Shown piece after piece: positions 37,483 through 45,812 of a stretch of 64,000 bases of DNA. The notes under the pieces are model-generated. The model saw only the letters and a program-made list of their open reading frames with translations, did no database searches and was not told where the DNA came from. Within the stretch, counting starts at the first letter, position 1; the number at the start of each line of letters is the position of its first letter. This DNA is from Bacillus sp. S3 (lineage in GTDB: Bacteria; Bacillota; Bacilli; Bacillales; Cytobacillaceae): NCBI RefSeq assembly GCF_005154805.1, contig NZ_CP039727.1:617501-681500 (forward strand), written 5' to 3'. A program made the position numbers and the translations under genes.

Positions 37483-38715
37483 ATGCAAAAACAAAAACTA
37501 TTGATTAATGGGGAAAGACTGAAACAAGAGTTGGAAAGGTTTGCTGACTTTGGCAGGACAAAACATAATGGGGTTACAAGGTTGTCCTTATCAGATGAGG
37601 ATTGCCGTGTCAGGGAGTACTTCCGGAGTTGCTGCGAAGAATTGGGGATGACGGTCAAGGTCGACGATATGGGCTGTATGTATGCAACACTAGCTGGTGC
37701 CGAGGATAAACCGCCGATTTTGATTGGCTCTCATCTGGATACGGTAAAAAAGGGCGGCCGCTTTGATGGTGTTTTGGGAGTTGTAACCGGGTTAGAAGTG
37801 GTTCGAACGATCGTTGAAAATAACCTGAAACCGCGCATTCCAATTACAATTGTAAATTTTACAAATGAAGAAGGCGCAAGGTTTGAACCTTCAATGATGG
37901 CTTCAGGTGTCCTTTCCGGCAAGTTCGATAAAGCGGATATGGTAAAAAAAGCTGATTCAGAGGGTGTTACCTTTGGGGAGGCACTGAAGGCGAGCGGGTA
38001 CGAGGGGGAAGCCGAGAACCGTTTGAAAGAAGCGACTGCCTTTTTGGAATTGCATATTGAGCAAGGACCGATTTTAGAAAAAGAAGCTTTGACTATCGGT
38101 GTTGTGGAATGTGTTGTCGGGATGGCTTGTTATGAAATAGAAGTAACCGGCGAATCGGATCATGCCGGGACCACTCCAATGAACATGAGAAAGGACGCTC
38201 TGTTTGCGACCAATAACTTAATTAACGAAATCCGCAAACACTTAAGTGCAATGGACGAAGAATTAGTTTTCACCATTGGCAGAGTGAACGTATATCCGAG
38301 CATCCATACAGTGATTCCAAATAAGGTTGTGTTTACACTTGAAGCACGACACAAGGATATGGAAATCGTCAACGCCGTGAAGGATTTCATTCAAAGCCTG
38401 CCGCATTTAGGCGTTAACGAGGGCTGCGAGGTCAAGACGACCAAATTATGGAATCGGGATACGGTTTGGTTCGCACCGCAAATTTGTGATACGTTAGAAC
38501 AATCAGCAGAGTCACTTGGTTTTTCTCATAAAAGAATGGTCTCAGGCGCCGGTCATGACGCGCAATTTATTGCCGGCTATGTCCCAACAGCGATGCTGTT
38601 TGTTCCGAGTATTAACGGAAAAAGCCATTGTGAAGAAGAACTTACGACCTGGGAAGATTGTGAAAAAGGGGTAAATGTAGTGTTAGATACAGTCTTAACA
38701 TTATTATCAAAATAA
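37483..38715 (+). CDS. M20-family N-carbamoyl-L-amino-acid hydrolase / allantoate amidohydrolase-like
   Basis: A 410-residue dinuclear-metal amidohydrolase. Metal-ligand motifs are IGSHLDTVKKGGRFDGVLGV (His, Asp), NEEGARF (Glu pair) and HIEQGPILE, with the dimerisation-domain signature TGESDHAGTTPM and the C-terminal SGAGHDAQFIA. Members hydrolyse N-carbamoyl amino acids, allantoate or ureidoglycine. The sequence does not decide between these, and no purine or hydantoin genes are adjacent. ACGAGGGAG precedes the ATG by about 13 bases. It is a single gene with its own terminator. Confidence 0.85.
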   Translation: MQKQKLLINGERLKQELERFADFGRTKHNGVTRLSLSDEDCRVREYFRSCCEELGMTVKVDDMGCMYATLAGAEDKPPILIGSHLDTVKKGGRFDGVLGVVTGLEVVRTIVENNLKPRIPITIVNFTNEEGARFEPSMMASGVLSGKFDKADMVKKADSEGVTFGEALKASGYEGEAENRLKEATAFLELHIEQGPILEKEALTIGVVECVVGMACYEIEVTGESDHAGTTPMNMRKDALFATNNLINEIRKHLSAMDEELVFTIGRVNVYPSIHTVIPNKVVFTLEARHKDMEIVNAVKDFIQSLPHLGVNEGCEVKTTKLWNRDTVWFAPQICDTLEQSAESLGFSHKRMVSGAGHDAQFIAGYVPTAMLFVPSINGKSHCEEELTTWEDCEKGVNVVLDTVLTLLSK

Positions 38716-38743
38716 GCAGCAACATGAATCAAATTCATCAAGC

Positions 38744-38781
38744 AGACTTTTTCGCTTTTACTTGCGGAAGAGTCTTTTTTT
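38744..38781 (+). terminator. Terminator after the amidohydrolase gene
   Basis: AGACTTTTTCGC and GCGGAAGAGTCT pair with one G-T and one mismatch, followed by TTTTTT. Confidence 0.8.
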
Positions 38782-38827
38782 ATTTATGAAACTATTACAA
38801 TATTTTTATTGTAAAATAGATGGGAAA

Positions 38828-38843
38828 AGTGTAAAATTACACT
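38828..38843. promoter_or_regulatory. Palindrome AGTGTAA-AA-TTACACT upstream of the PstS-like gene
   Basis: A 7-2-7 inverted repeat 50 bases before the next start codon. Its position suits an operator; the binding protein is unknown. Confidence 0.45.
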
Positions 38844-38893
38844 AAAATATAAAGTGAAGATACATACATTTTACTGTGAAAGGGAGGATTATC

Positions 38894-40354
38894 ATGGGAG
38901 GAAGATTTTTGCTTTTGTTATTTAATTTCGGTGTAATTCCTTTTGTGTTGTCTATCGTTGCATTTACCTTAATGACCACGGGACTGGATGATATTATGAT
39001 TGCTGCACTTTTGCCTCTAATTATCGGCGGTTTTCTCGCAGGATATTTCATCAGTAAGAAGCGGGCTCAGTCTGGCAGATTGCCGGAACTTTTCACTCTC
39101 TTCCTTTTGCCGCTCGCCTTTACAGCTGTATTATGGGCCGTGTTTATGCTGATCAGCGGCGGGTTTTTCGGGGCAAATACCTGGCTTTTCTATTGCCTTC
39201 TTCACCTGGCACTGGCACCTATCTATTTTATCGCGATGTTTTCCGGTGAGGGAAGATTATTTCTATGGGCACCGCTCGCTTATGAGTTAGCATTTGTTGG
39301 AGGGGTATTGGCTGTAATGATAATGAGCAAGATGCGGCCAATCTTTAATTTAAAGCAGCAGCTGCTGGTATTGACTGTGTTTTTTCTTGCGATGGGTACC
39401 GGTGAAGCAGTTAAATGGCAGCGCAGTCAAACCGTTTTGCCATCCTATGGTTTTAAATATGGCGGCGGCTACTCTAGTACGGACTTAACGCCTTATGAAG
39501 TGACGAATCCAGATAATAAGCTGCCAAAGCTGACGGAGGCATCGACATTTACAATCAAGAACCCAAGCGAGATGCCGATTTTAGATGGGGCTGAAGCGGC
39601 CTTTCCGGTTTACTCGGCATTTGCCAATGCAGCCTATGAGGATATTGGAAAAGTGATGGGGGAGAAGGGAGAGGTAGTCAGTTTTACCAATACCATTTAT
39701 GCCTATGAACGCCTATTATCCGGTGATGTAGATATTTACTTCGGCGCCGTTCCGTCGAAAGAGCAGCTGGAAATGGCGAAGAAGGATGGGAAAGAACTTG
39801 TCATGACTCCAATTGGCAAGGAAGCCTTTGTCTTCTTTGTCAATCCTAGTAATCAAGTTAGTAGCTTAAAGGTTTCTGAGATTAAAGAGATTTACTCTGG
39901 CAAAATGAAAAATTGGTCCGAGGTTGGCGGGAAGAATAAGAAAATTATTGCTTTTCAGCGTCCAAAAAACTCCGGCAGCCAAACACTTTTGGAAAAAATT
40001 ATGGGTGATACACCAATTATGAAGCCTCTAAAGGAAGATGTACCTGAAGGGATGGGCGGAATTATTGAACAGGTAGCAGATTATCGCAATTATGATAATT
40101 CAATTGGCTTTTCATTCCGTTTCTTTGCAATTGGGATGAAGGAAAAACCAGACATTAAACTGCTGGCCATTAATGGGGTGGAACCAAATCCCGAAAACAT
40201 TGCGAGCGGGAAATACCCCTTCACCGCCTCCCTCTACGCAATTACGGTGAAAGGCAACCCAAAACAGACAATACAACCATTCTTAGAGTGGATGCAGGGA
40301 CCACAAGGGCAAGAGATAGTTGAAAGAATTGGCTACATTAAAGCTGCTGAGTAG
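38894..40354 (+). CDS. Membrane protein fused to a PstS-like phosphate-binding domain
   Basis: A 486-residue fusion. The first ~170 residues form five to six membrane helices with no recognisable family. They are followed by a PstS-like solute-binding domain (about 225-486): FPVYSAFANAAYEDIG, FVNPSNQVSSLKVSEIKEIYSGKMKNWSEVGG (the classic ABC phosphate-binding IYSGKxxNW motif), FQRPKNSGSQTLLEKIMG and NSIGFSFRFFAI. GGGAGG precedes the ATG at 38894. No pst permease genes are adjacent. It may sense or capture phosphate at the membrane surface rather than act in a standard Pst importer. Confidence 0.8.
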   Translation: MGGRFLLLLFNFGVIPFVLSIVAFTLMTTGLDDIMIAALLPLIIGGFLAGYFISKKRAQSGRLPELFTLFLLPLAFTAVLWAVFMLISGGFFGANTWLFYCLLHLALAPIYFIAMFSGEGRLFLWAPLAYELAFVGGVLAVMIMSKMRPIFNLKQQLLVLTVFFLAMGTGEAVKWQRSQTVLPSYGFKYGGGYSSTDLTPYEVTNPDNKLPKLTEASTFTIKNPSEMPILDGAEAAFPVYSAFANAAYEDIGKVMGEKGEVVSFTNTIYAYERLLSGDVDIYFGAVPSKEQLEMAKKDGKELVMTPIGKEAFVFFVNPSNQVSSLKVSEIKEIYSGKMKNWSEVGGKNKKIIAFQRPKNSGSQTLLEKIMGDTPIMKPLKEDVPEGMGGIIEQVADYRNYDNSIGFSFRFFAIGMKEKPDIKLLAINGVEPNPENIASGKYPFTASLYAITVKGNPKQTIQPFLEWMQGPQGQEIVERIGYIKAAE

Positions 40355-40402
40355 GGTGTCAGGCACCATTAAAGTACATTTGTCCTCCTCAGGTGGACAC
40401 GA
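40355..40402. repeat. GGTGTCAGGCACC-family repeat, copy 8 (single outer arm)
   Basis: GGTGTCAGGCACCATT follows the TAG stop of the PstS-like gene directly, then TGTCCTCC and GGTGGACAC modules. Confidence 0.85.
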
Positions 40403-40421
40403 TGATGCGTTATTCCAAATG

Positions 40422-40465
40422 AAAAAGCGAGGAGCGTTTTTGTGGCTCTTCGCTTTTTATTTTTC
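40422..40465 (+). terminator. Terminator before the ketone-body island
   Basis: AAAAAGCGA-G-GAGC pairs with GCTC-T-TCGCTTTTT, with a loop of about nine bases, followed by ATTTTT. Confidence 0.85.
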
Positions 40466-40529
40466 ACTGCTTCATAGCGAGATACGCTTCCCCTCTTTTT
40501 TAAAATAATTTATTCGCTTGGGTATTTGG

Positions 40530-40546
40530 TTGGCACATATCTTGCA
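40530..40546 (+). promoter_or_regulatory. Sigma-54 (SigL) promoter of scoA-scoB-atoB
   Basis: TTGGCACATATCTTGCA matches the -24/-12 consensus TGGCAC-N5-TTGCW exactly, with GG and GC at the required spacing. It lies 57 bases before the scoA start, with no sigma-A-like promoter nearby. The activator is probably the sigma-54 regulator at 45813. Confidence 0.88.
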
Positions 40547-40602
40547 TGAGAAATAGGTGTGAGGAAAATGAACTTCATTTATTTTTCAGGAGGTGCTTTT
40601 AA

Positions 40603-41265
40603 GTGAATAAAATCATTTCAATTGAAGAAGCTTCATCAATGTTTTCGGACGGAATGACCATTATGGCAGGTGGATTTATGGGAGTGGGTACACCACAGGC
40701 ACTTGTCAATGCCATGCTTGAAGCAGAGGTTAAGGATATTACTTTGATTGCGAATGACACCGCTTTCGTCGAAACCGGCGTAGGGCCATTAATTGTAAAC
40801 AAACGGGTAAAGAAAGTAATTGCCTCCCATATCGGAACGAACCCGGAAACAGGCCGGCAAATGATTGCTGGTGAAATGGAAGTGGAGCTTGTTCCCCAGG
40901 GAACACTTGCGGAACGTGTACGTGCCGGGGGGGCCGGTCTTGGCGGGGTATTGACCCCGACAGGTGTTGGAACGGTTGTTGAAGAGGGGAAAGAAAAGAT
41001 TATGGTCGATGGACAGGAGTATCTGCTCGAAAAACCACTGCGTGCAGAAGTTGCCCTTCTTAAGGCATTTAAAGCAGATAGAGCGGGAAATTTGATTTAT
41101 CATCGATCCGCTCGGAACTTCAATCCGTTGATGGCGTTGGCTGCTGATACTGTGATTGTTCAGGTGGAGCAGCTTGTGGAAGTCGGCGAGATTGACCCGG
41201 ATGAGGTTATGACCCCAGGAATCCTAGTTGATAAAATTTTTGTTCAGGGAGGATGTCAATCATGA
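40603..41265 (+). CDS. scoA: 3-oxoacid (acetoacetate/succinyl) CoA-transferase subunit A
   Basis: A 220-residue class I CoA-transferase alpha subunit. [19 protein letters not shown] carries the CoA-binding glycine-rich motif, with GTNPETGRQ and TPTGVGT further on. With ScoB it transfers CoA from succinyl- or acetyl-CoA to acetoacetate. The GTG start at 40603 has CAGGAGGTG upstream. The stop overlaps scoB by four bases. The sigma-54 promoter at 40530 should drive it. Confidence 0.93.
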   Translation: MNKIISIEEASSMFSDGMTIMAGGFMGVGTPQALVNAMLEAEVKDITLIANDTAFVETGVGPLIVNKRVKKVIASHIGTNPETGRQMIAGEMEVELVPQGTLAERVRAGGAGLGGVLTPTGVGTVVEEGKEKIMVDGQEYLLEKPLRAEVALLKAFKADRAGNLIYHRSARNFNPLMALAADTVIVQVEQLVEVGEIDPDEVMTPGILVDKIFVQGGCQS

Positions 41266-41936
41266 ACAGCACGCTCGTAAATCCAAAGCAATTAATCGCT
41301 GCCCGAGTAGCGAAGGAATTGAAGGACGGGGATGTAGTCAACCTGGGAATCGGATTGCCAACGATGGTGCCGAACTTTCTGCCAGAGGACGTCAACGTGA
41401 TCCTTCAATCGGAGAATGGCTATATTGGCCTCGGACCCTTGGAAGGAGAGATTGACCCTGATTTAGTCAATGCCGGTGGACAGCATTCCAGTATTCTTCC
41501 TGGTGGTGCTTTTTTCGACAGTCTTTTCTCATTCGAATTAATCCGTGGGGGGCATGTGGACGTAACTGTTCTAGGCGGATTAGAAGTAGATGCAAAAGGA
41601 AATCTTGCCAATTGGATGGTTCCTGGAAAAATGGTTCCCGGCATGGGCGGGGCAATGGACTTGGTCACAGGGGCGAAGAAAGTTATTGTCGCGATGGAGC
41701 ATATGGCCAAAAATGGATCGTCAAAAGTACTTGAACAATGCCGTTTGCCCCTTACCGGAAAAAGTGTTGTCGATTTGATTGTCACGGAATTAGCTGTTTT
41801 TTGCGTAACTGACGAAGGATTGGTTCTAGAAGAACTTCAAGAGGGTGCTGATTTAGCGACGGTAAGGGAAAAAACAGAGGCAGCGTTTATTGTTAGCCCT
41901 AGATTAAAAATACAGGAGGAATCGATTCATGCGTGA
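41262..41936 (+). CDS. scoB: 3-oxoacid CoA-transferase subunit B
   Basis: A 224-residue beta subunit. The motif [11 protein letters not shown] contains the catalytic glutamate that forms the CoA thioester, and GGAFFDS and [15 protein letters not shown] are typical. The ATG at 41262 (GGGAGG nine bases before) is chosen over the ATG at 41253, which touches the ribosome site. It is coupled to scoA by ATGA and overlaps the thiolase gene by eight bases. Confidence 0.93.
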   Translation: MNSTLVNPKQLIAARVAKELKDGDVVNLGIGLPTMVPNFLPEDVNVILQSENGYIGLGPLEGEIDPDLVNAGGQHSSILPGGAFFDSLFSFELIRGGHVDVTVLGGLEVDAKGNLANWMVPGKMVPGMGGAMDLVTGAKKVIVAMEHMAKNGSSKVLEQCRLPLTGKSVVDLIVTELAVFCVTDEGLVLEELQEGADLATVREKTEAAFIVSPRLKIQEESIHA

Positions 41937-43110
41937 TGTTGTAATTGTAAGCGCTGTTCGGACAGCCATTGGCAGTTTTATGGGGACTTTAAGTAATACC
42001 CCTGCCGTAGAGTTAGGTGCACTGGTAATCAAGGAAGCGTTAAACCATGCGGGCATAAAAGGCGACCAAGTGGATGAAGTGGTAATGGGAAATGTTCTTC
42101 AAGCCGGCCTTGGCCAAGGCCCTGCCCGCCAAGCTGCTATGAAAGCAGGCTTGCCCATAGAGGTTTCTTCGATGGCCATCAATAAACTCTGCGGCTCTGG
42201 ATTAAAGGCCGTGCATCTCGCCACTCAGGCGATTCAAACCGGGGAGGCTGAAATTGTTGTCGCCGGCGGAATGGAAAATATGAGTCTAGCACCTTACCTA
42301 TTGACGGATGGCCGGACTGGATACAGGATGGGCGATGGGAAAATCATCGACAGTATGATACAGGATGGTTTGCAATGTGCCTTGAATTCCTGCCATATGG
42401 GGGTGACAGCAGAAAATATCGCGGAGCAGTATGGCTTAAGCCGAGAAGAACAGGATGCGTTTTCTGCTTGGAGCCAGCAAAAGGCAGAAGCAGCAATCAA
42501 CGAAGGGAAGTTCAAGGATGAGATCGTTCCCGTCGTGATTCCACAGCGAAAGGGCGAGCCTATCGTTTTTGAAACAGATGAATTTCCACGTGCCGGGGTA
42601 ACAGCCGAAAAGCTTGCAAAACTAAAGCCTGCTTTTAAAAAGGAAGGAACCGTTACAGCTGGAAATGCCTCTGGTATAAATGATGGGGCGGCCGCGCTAG
42701 TCCTAATGAGCAGGGAAAAGGCAAGCGAACTAGGCATTAAACCAATGGCGGTAATCCGCGGCAATGGCACGGCTGGAGTGGACCCGAAAATAATGGGCAT
42801 TGGGCCCGTGCCTGCTACTAAAAAGGCTTTGGAAAAGGCAGGACTGACAATGGAGGAGATAGACTTAGTCGAAGCAAACGAAGCCTTTGCCGCGCAGTCG
42901 CTGGCAGTCGAACGTGAACTGCAAATTGCAAATGAAAAGCTAAATGTCAATGGCGGTGCCATTGCCTTAGGTCACCCGATTGGTGCCAGTGGTGCACGGG
43001 TACTTGTCACCTTACTGCACGAGATGAAACGCCGGGATGCACGTTTCGGGCTGGCAGCACTTTGCATCGGTGGCGGTCAAGGGATTGCGACCATTGTGGA
43101 AATGGAATAA
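41929..43110 (+). CDS. atoB: Acetyl-CoA C-acetyltransferase (thiolase)
   Basis: A 393-residue biosynthetic/degradative thiolase. The acyl-accepting Cys88 lies in [12 protein letters not shown], the substrate-loop histidine in [14 protein letters not shown], and the second catalytic Cys in ALCIGGGQG. It splits acetoacetyl-CoA into two acetyl-CoA. CAGGAGG precedes the ATG. It completes a scoA-scoB-thiolase unit that converts acetoacetate to acetyl-CoA. No terminator follows before the activator sites of the next promoter. Confidence 0.94.
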   Translation: MRDVVIVSAVRTAIGSFMGTLSNTPAVELGALVIKEALNHAGIKGDQVDEVVMGNVLQAGLGQGPARQAAMKAGLPIEVSSMAINKLCGSGLKAVHLATQAIQTGEAEIVVAGGMENMSLAPYLLTDGRTGYRMGDGKIIDSMIQDGLQCALNSCHMGVTAENIAEQYGLSREEQDAFSAWSQQKAEAAINEGKFKDEIVPVVIPQRKGEPIVFETDEFPRAGVTAEKLAKLKPAFKKEGTVTAGNASGINDGAAALVLMSREKASELGIKPMAVIRGNGTAGVDPKIMGIGPVPATKKALEKAGLTMEEIDLVEANEAFAAQSLAVERELQIANEKLNVNGGAIALGHPIGASGARVLVTLLHEMKRRDARFGLAALCIGGGQGIATIVEME

Positions 43111-43157
43111 TTGTGGGGTTCCTAACCACAGCCGGGGTCATGCGTGCAAGAAAGCGA

Positions 43158-43223
43158 TTCCGAAAAGGCGGAAAATTCCGTTTTTTCGGAATTACACCTT
43201 GGTTATTTTCCGGAAAAGCGGAA
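43158..43223. promoter_or_regulatory. Three TTCCG-N6-CGGAA palindromes, likely upstream activator sites
   Basis: Perfect copies lie at 43158-43173, 43176-43191 and 43208-43223, with start-to-start distances of 18 and 32 bases. They sit 118-183 bases upstream of a sigma-54 -24 element, the usual place for enhancer-binding sites. They are probably bound by the AAA+ activator encoded at 45813. Confidence 0.8.
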
Positions 43224-43340
43224 TTTCATTTCAAAATAACAGGTAGGTTTTTTAATTTAATTATGTTTATAAACTTAGAAATATGTATTTTAATTGAATA
43301 ATAGAGGCAATACTTTTATTTTTCAGAAAAGGTGATAAAG

Positions 43341-43357
43341 TTGGCATGAAAATTGCA
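43341..43357 (+). promoter_or_regulatory. Sigma-54 promoter of the permease/hydroxybutyrate dehydrogenase unit
   Basis: TTGGCATGAAAATTGCA matches the -24/-12 consensus (GG and GC at standard spacing). Transcription would start near 43368, about 75 bases before the permease gene. Confidence 0.88.
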
Positions 43358-43380
43358 ACTAAATTATGTAAGTTTCAATT

Positions 43381-43394
43381 TGTAAACGCTTACC
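43381..43394 (+). promoter_or_regulatory. cre site downstream of the sigma-54 start point
   Basis: TGTAAACGCTTACC matches the CcpA cre consensus at 13 of 14 positions. It lies about 13 bases into the predicted transcript and would act as a CcpA roadblock, as known for other SigL-dependent Bacillus operons. Confidence 0.8.
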
Positions 43395-43442
43395 CATTAA
43401 CAGCTATGTGAAGCTTACAAAAAACAAAAAAGGGGGATTTGC

Positions 43443-44882
43443 ATGCAATTATTTATTATTCTTTTGTCACTTGGACTGCTGATGTTTGTTGCCTACCGGG
43501 GTTTTTCAGTTATCTTATTTGCGCCACTCTGTGCACTTTTGGCGGTACTGCTTGTTGACCCAAGCCATGTTTTACCGTTCTTCTCAGGTGTGTTCATGGA
43601 AAAAATGGTTGGGTTTATTAAATCCTACTTCCCAGTCTTCTTATTAGGCGCCATTTTTGGGAAGGTAGTGGAAATGTCGGGGATTGCTGAGTCCATTGCC
43701 AAGACCATTGTCCGCATGCTTGGTGCAAAACGCGCCATGCTGACGATTGTGTTATTGGGGGCTATTTTAACCTACAGCGGTGTAAGTCTATTCGTAGCTG
43801 TTTTTGCCATTTATCCATTTGCTGCACAAATGTTCAAACAAGCTGATATTCCGAAGCGGCTCATCCCAGGGACCATAGCACTTGGTGCCTTTACCTTTAC
43901 GATGGATGCTTTACCGGGAACGCCGCAAATTCAAAACGTCATTCCAATAGCCTTCTTTAAAACGAATATTTATGCCGCGCCAACACTTGGCATCATCGGG
44001 GCTATTTTTGTCTTAGGTCTTGGACTGCTATATCTGGAGATGAGAAGGAAAAAGGCGGAAAAAGCAGGAGAAGGGTACTATGGCTTCAAAAAAGAGACTG
44101 CTGCAGCCGTAGAGTTGGCAGTATCAGAGGAAAAGGATGAATCTGCCCCTGATTTAACTTCTAGTCAATCTGTTTTCAAACAAATAATGGCATTTGTCCC
44201 GCTGATTCTCGTAGGGGTGACAAATAAACTATTCATTACCTACATACCAAAATGGTATCCGAATGGCTTTGATTTTTCAGCGATCGGTTTAAAAGCCTAT
44301 TCAGTAGATGTAGCGGCGGTTGCAGCGATTTGGGCGATTGAAATGGCGCTAGTCGTCGGGATTGTCTCGTCACTTGCTTACAATTGGAAGCGCGTTACCG
44401 TGAATTTTAAAGAAGGTCTAAATCTAAGTATTGCCGGTGCCTTGCTTGCCACCATGAATACAGGGGCCGAATACGGGTTTGGCGGGATTATTTCCTCACT
44501 TCCAGGCTTTGCGAAAATTAGTGATGGTATCTCGAATACCTTTACGAATCCGCTTGTCAATGGTGCTGTAACAACTAGTTCCCTTGCCGGTATTACCGGG
44601 TCTGCCTCCGGTGGAATGGGGATTGCGTTAGGGGCGATGGCTGATAAATACAATCAGGCGATAGCGGCAGCTAATATTCCGCCAGAAGTCATGCACCGTG
44701 TTGTCGCGATGGCATCGGGTGGAATGGATACACTTCCGCATAACGGGGCCGTTATTACCTTGCTTGCTGTTACAGGATTAACTCACAAGCAATCGTACCG
44801 CGATATTTTCGCTATTACCATCATTAAAACAATAGCTGTTTTCTTCGTCATCGCGCTTTATTCTATCTTTGGAATTATTTAA
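43443..44882 (+). CDS. yxjC: GntP-family permease (YxjC-like), probably for 3-hydroxybutyrate or acetoacetate
   Basis: A 479-residue GntP-type carboxylate permease with about 12 membrane helices and a cytoplasmic loop (about 200-240). Motifs include YSGVSLFVAVFAIYPFAAQMFKQADIPKRLIPG, FTFTMDALPGTPQIQN and GSASGGMGIALGAMADKY. In B. subtilis the homolog yxjC lies with scoAB and yxjF. Here the same gene set and a shared sigma-54 logic point to uptake of ketone bodies. GGGGG precedes the ATG. The next gene starts 31 bases later. Confidence 0.88.
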   Translation: MQLFIILLSLGLLMFVAYRGFSVILFAPLCALLAVLLVDPSHVLPFFSGVFMEKMVGFIKSYFPVFLLGAIFGKVVEMSGIAESIAKTIVRMLGAKRAMLTIVLLGAILTYSGVSLFVAVFAIYPFAAQMFKQADIPKRLIPGTIALGAFTFTMDALPGTPQIQNVIPIAFFKTNIYAAPTLGIIGAIFVLGLGLLYLEMRRKKAEKAGEGYYGFKKETAAAVELAVSEEKDESAPDLTSSQSVFKQIMAFVPLILVGVTNKLFITYIPKWYPNGFDFSAIGLKAYSVDVAAVAAIWAIEMALVVGIVSSLAYNWKRVTVNFKEGLNLSIAGALLATMNTGAEYGFGGIISSLPGFAKISDGISNTFTNPLVNGAVTTSSLAGITGSASGGMGIALGAMADKYNQAIAAANIPPEVMHRVVAMASGGMDTLPHNGAVITLLAVTGLTHKQSYRDIFAITIIKTIAVFFVIALYSIFGII

Positions 44883-44913
44883 AAGTCCGTTAGTCATTTA
44901 AGGAGGATCTTGT

Positions 44914-45699
44914 ATGAAAAAGTCATTAGAAGGAAAAACAGCATTTATTACAGGTTCTGCAAGTGGGATTGGATTGGAAATCGCAAAAACTTTTGCACAG
45001 GAAGGCGCGAAAGTGGTGATTTCAGATGTACATGCCGAAAAAAGTAAACAGGTAGCGGCTGCATTAAAAGAGCAGGGGTTTGAAGCATTGTCAGCTCCAT
45101 GTGATGTTACGAATGAAGAAGCTTTCAAAAAAAGCCTTCAGTCAGCATACGAAACATTTGGAAGCCTAGATATTTTAGTGAATAATGCCGGAATGCAATA
45201 CGTTTCGCCAATTGAGGAATTTCCTACTGAAAAATTCGAGCTGCTCTTAAAAATCATGCTTACTGCTCCGTTTATCGGGATAAAGCATGTATTCCCGATA
45301 ATGAAAAAGCAAGGATTCGGTCGAGTTATTAATATGGCCTCCATTAATGGGGTCATCGGGTTTGCAGGGAAGGCTGCCTATAATAGTGCAAAGCACGGTG
45401 TAATTGGTTTGACGAAGGTTGCCGCATTAGAAGGTGCTGCACATGGAATTACCGTGAATGCCCTATGCCCTGGCTATGTTGATACGCCGCTCGTACGAAA
45501 TCAGCTGGGAGATTTGGCTAGAACAAGAAATGTTAGCTTAGACAGTGTAATTGAAGAGGTTCTATTCCCGCTCGTGCCGCAAAGAAGGCTTTTATCCGTA
45601 ACGGAAATTGCAGACTATGCTGTCTTTTTGGCTAGTGATAAAGGCAGAGGCGTTACTGGTCAGGCGGTTATTTTGGATGGCGGATACACTGCTCAATAA
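44914..45699 (+). CDS. yxjF: 3-hydroxybutyrate dehydrogenase (SDR family)
   Basis: A 261-residue short-chain dehydrogenase. NAD-binding TGSASGIG (about 11-18), the NNAG motif in LVNNAGMQYVSP, catalytic Ser/Tyr/Lys in MASINGVIGFAGKAAYNSAKHG and the C-terminal GQAVILDGGYTAQ are all present. MQYVSPIEEFPTEKF and the overall pattern match bacterial D-3-hydroxybutyrate dehydrogenases, which yield acetoacetate for ScoAB. AAGGAGGATC lies before the ATG. A terminator follows. Confidence 0.9.
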   Translation: MKKSLEGKTAFITGSASGIGLEIAKTFAQEGAKVVISDVHAEKSKQVAAALKEQGFEALSAPCDVTNEEAFKKSLQSAYETFGSLDILVNNAGMQYVSPIEEFPTEKFELLLKIMLTAPFIGIKHVFPIMKKQGFGRVINMASINGVIGFAGKAAYNSAKHGVIGLTKVAALEGAAHGITVNALCPGYVDTPLVRNQLGDLARTRNVSLDSVIEEVLFPLVPQRRLLSVTEIADYAVFLASDKGRGVTGQAVILDGGYTAQ

Positions 45700-45708
45700 T
45701 AGAGTTCT

Positions 45709-45745
45709 AGAATCCTATTCGATTACAGGGAATAGGATTCTTTTT
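45709..45745 (+). terminator. Terminator after the hydroxybutyrate dehydrogenase gene
   Basis: AGAATCCTATTC and GAATAGGATTCT form a nearly perfect stem, followed by TTTT. Confidence 0.9.
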
Positions 45746-45771
45746 ATCGGGGTAACAGCCAATTTACTTTT

Positions 45772-45780
45772 TGTTATAAT
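45772..45780 (+). promoter_or_regulatory. Extended -10 promoter for the sigma-54 activator gene
   Basis: TGT-TATAAT (an extended -10) lies 33 bases before the ATG. The -35 is poor. It would give low constitutive expression of the activator. Confidence 0.5.
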
Positions 45781-45812
45781 GAACTTATCAAATCTAGCAA
45801 GGGCGTGAAAAG

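Noticed and set aside
43176..43191. Terminator after the thiolase gene (TTCCG-TTTTTT-CGGAA)
   Set aside because: The stem is only five bases and no T run follows it. It is one of three identical-arm palindromes, so an operator is the better reading.
43037..43301. Two short plus-strand open frames after the thiolase gene
   Set aside because: They run through the thiolase 3' end and the TTCCG-N6-CGGAA activator sites; their translations are basic and repetitive with no ribosome site.
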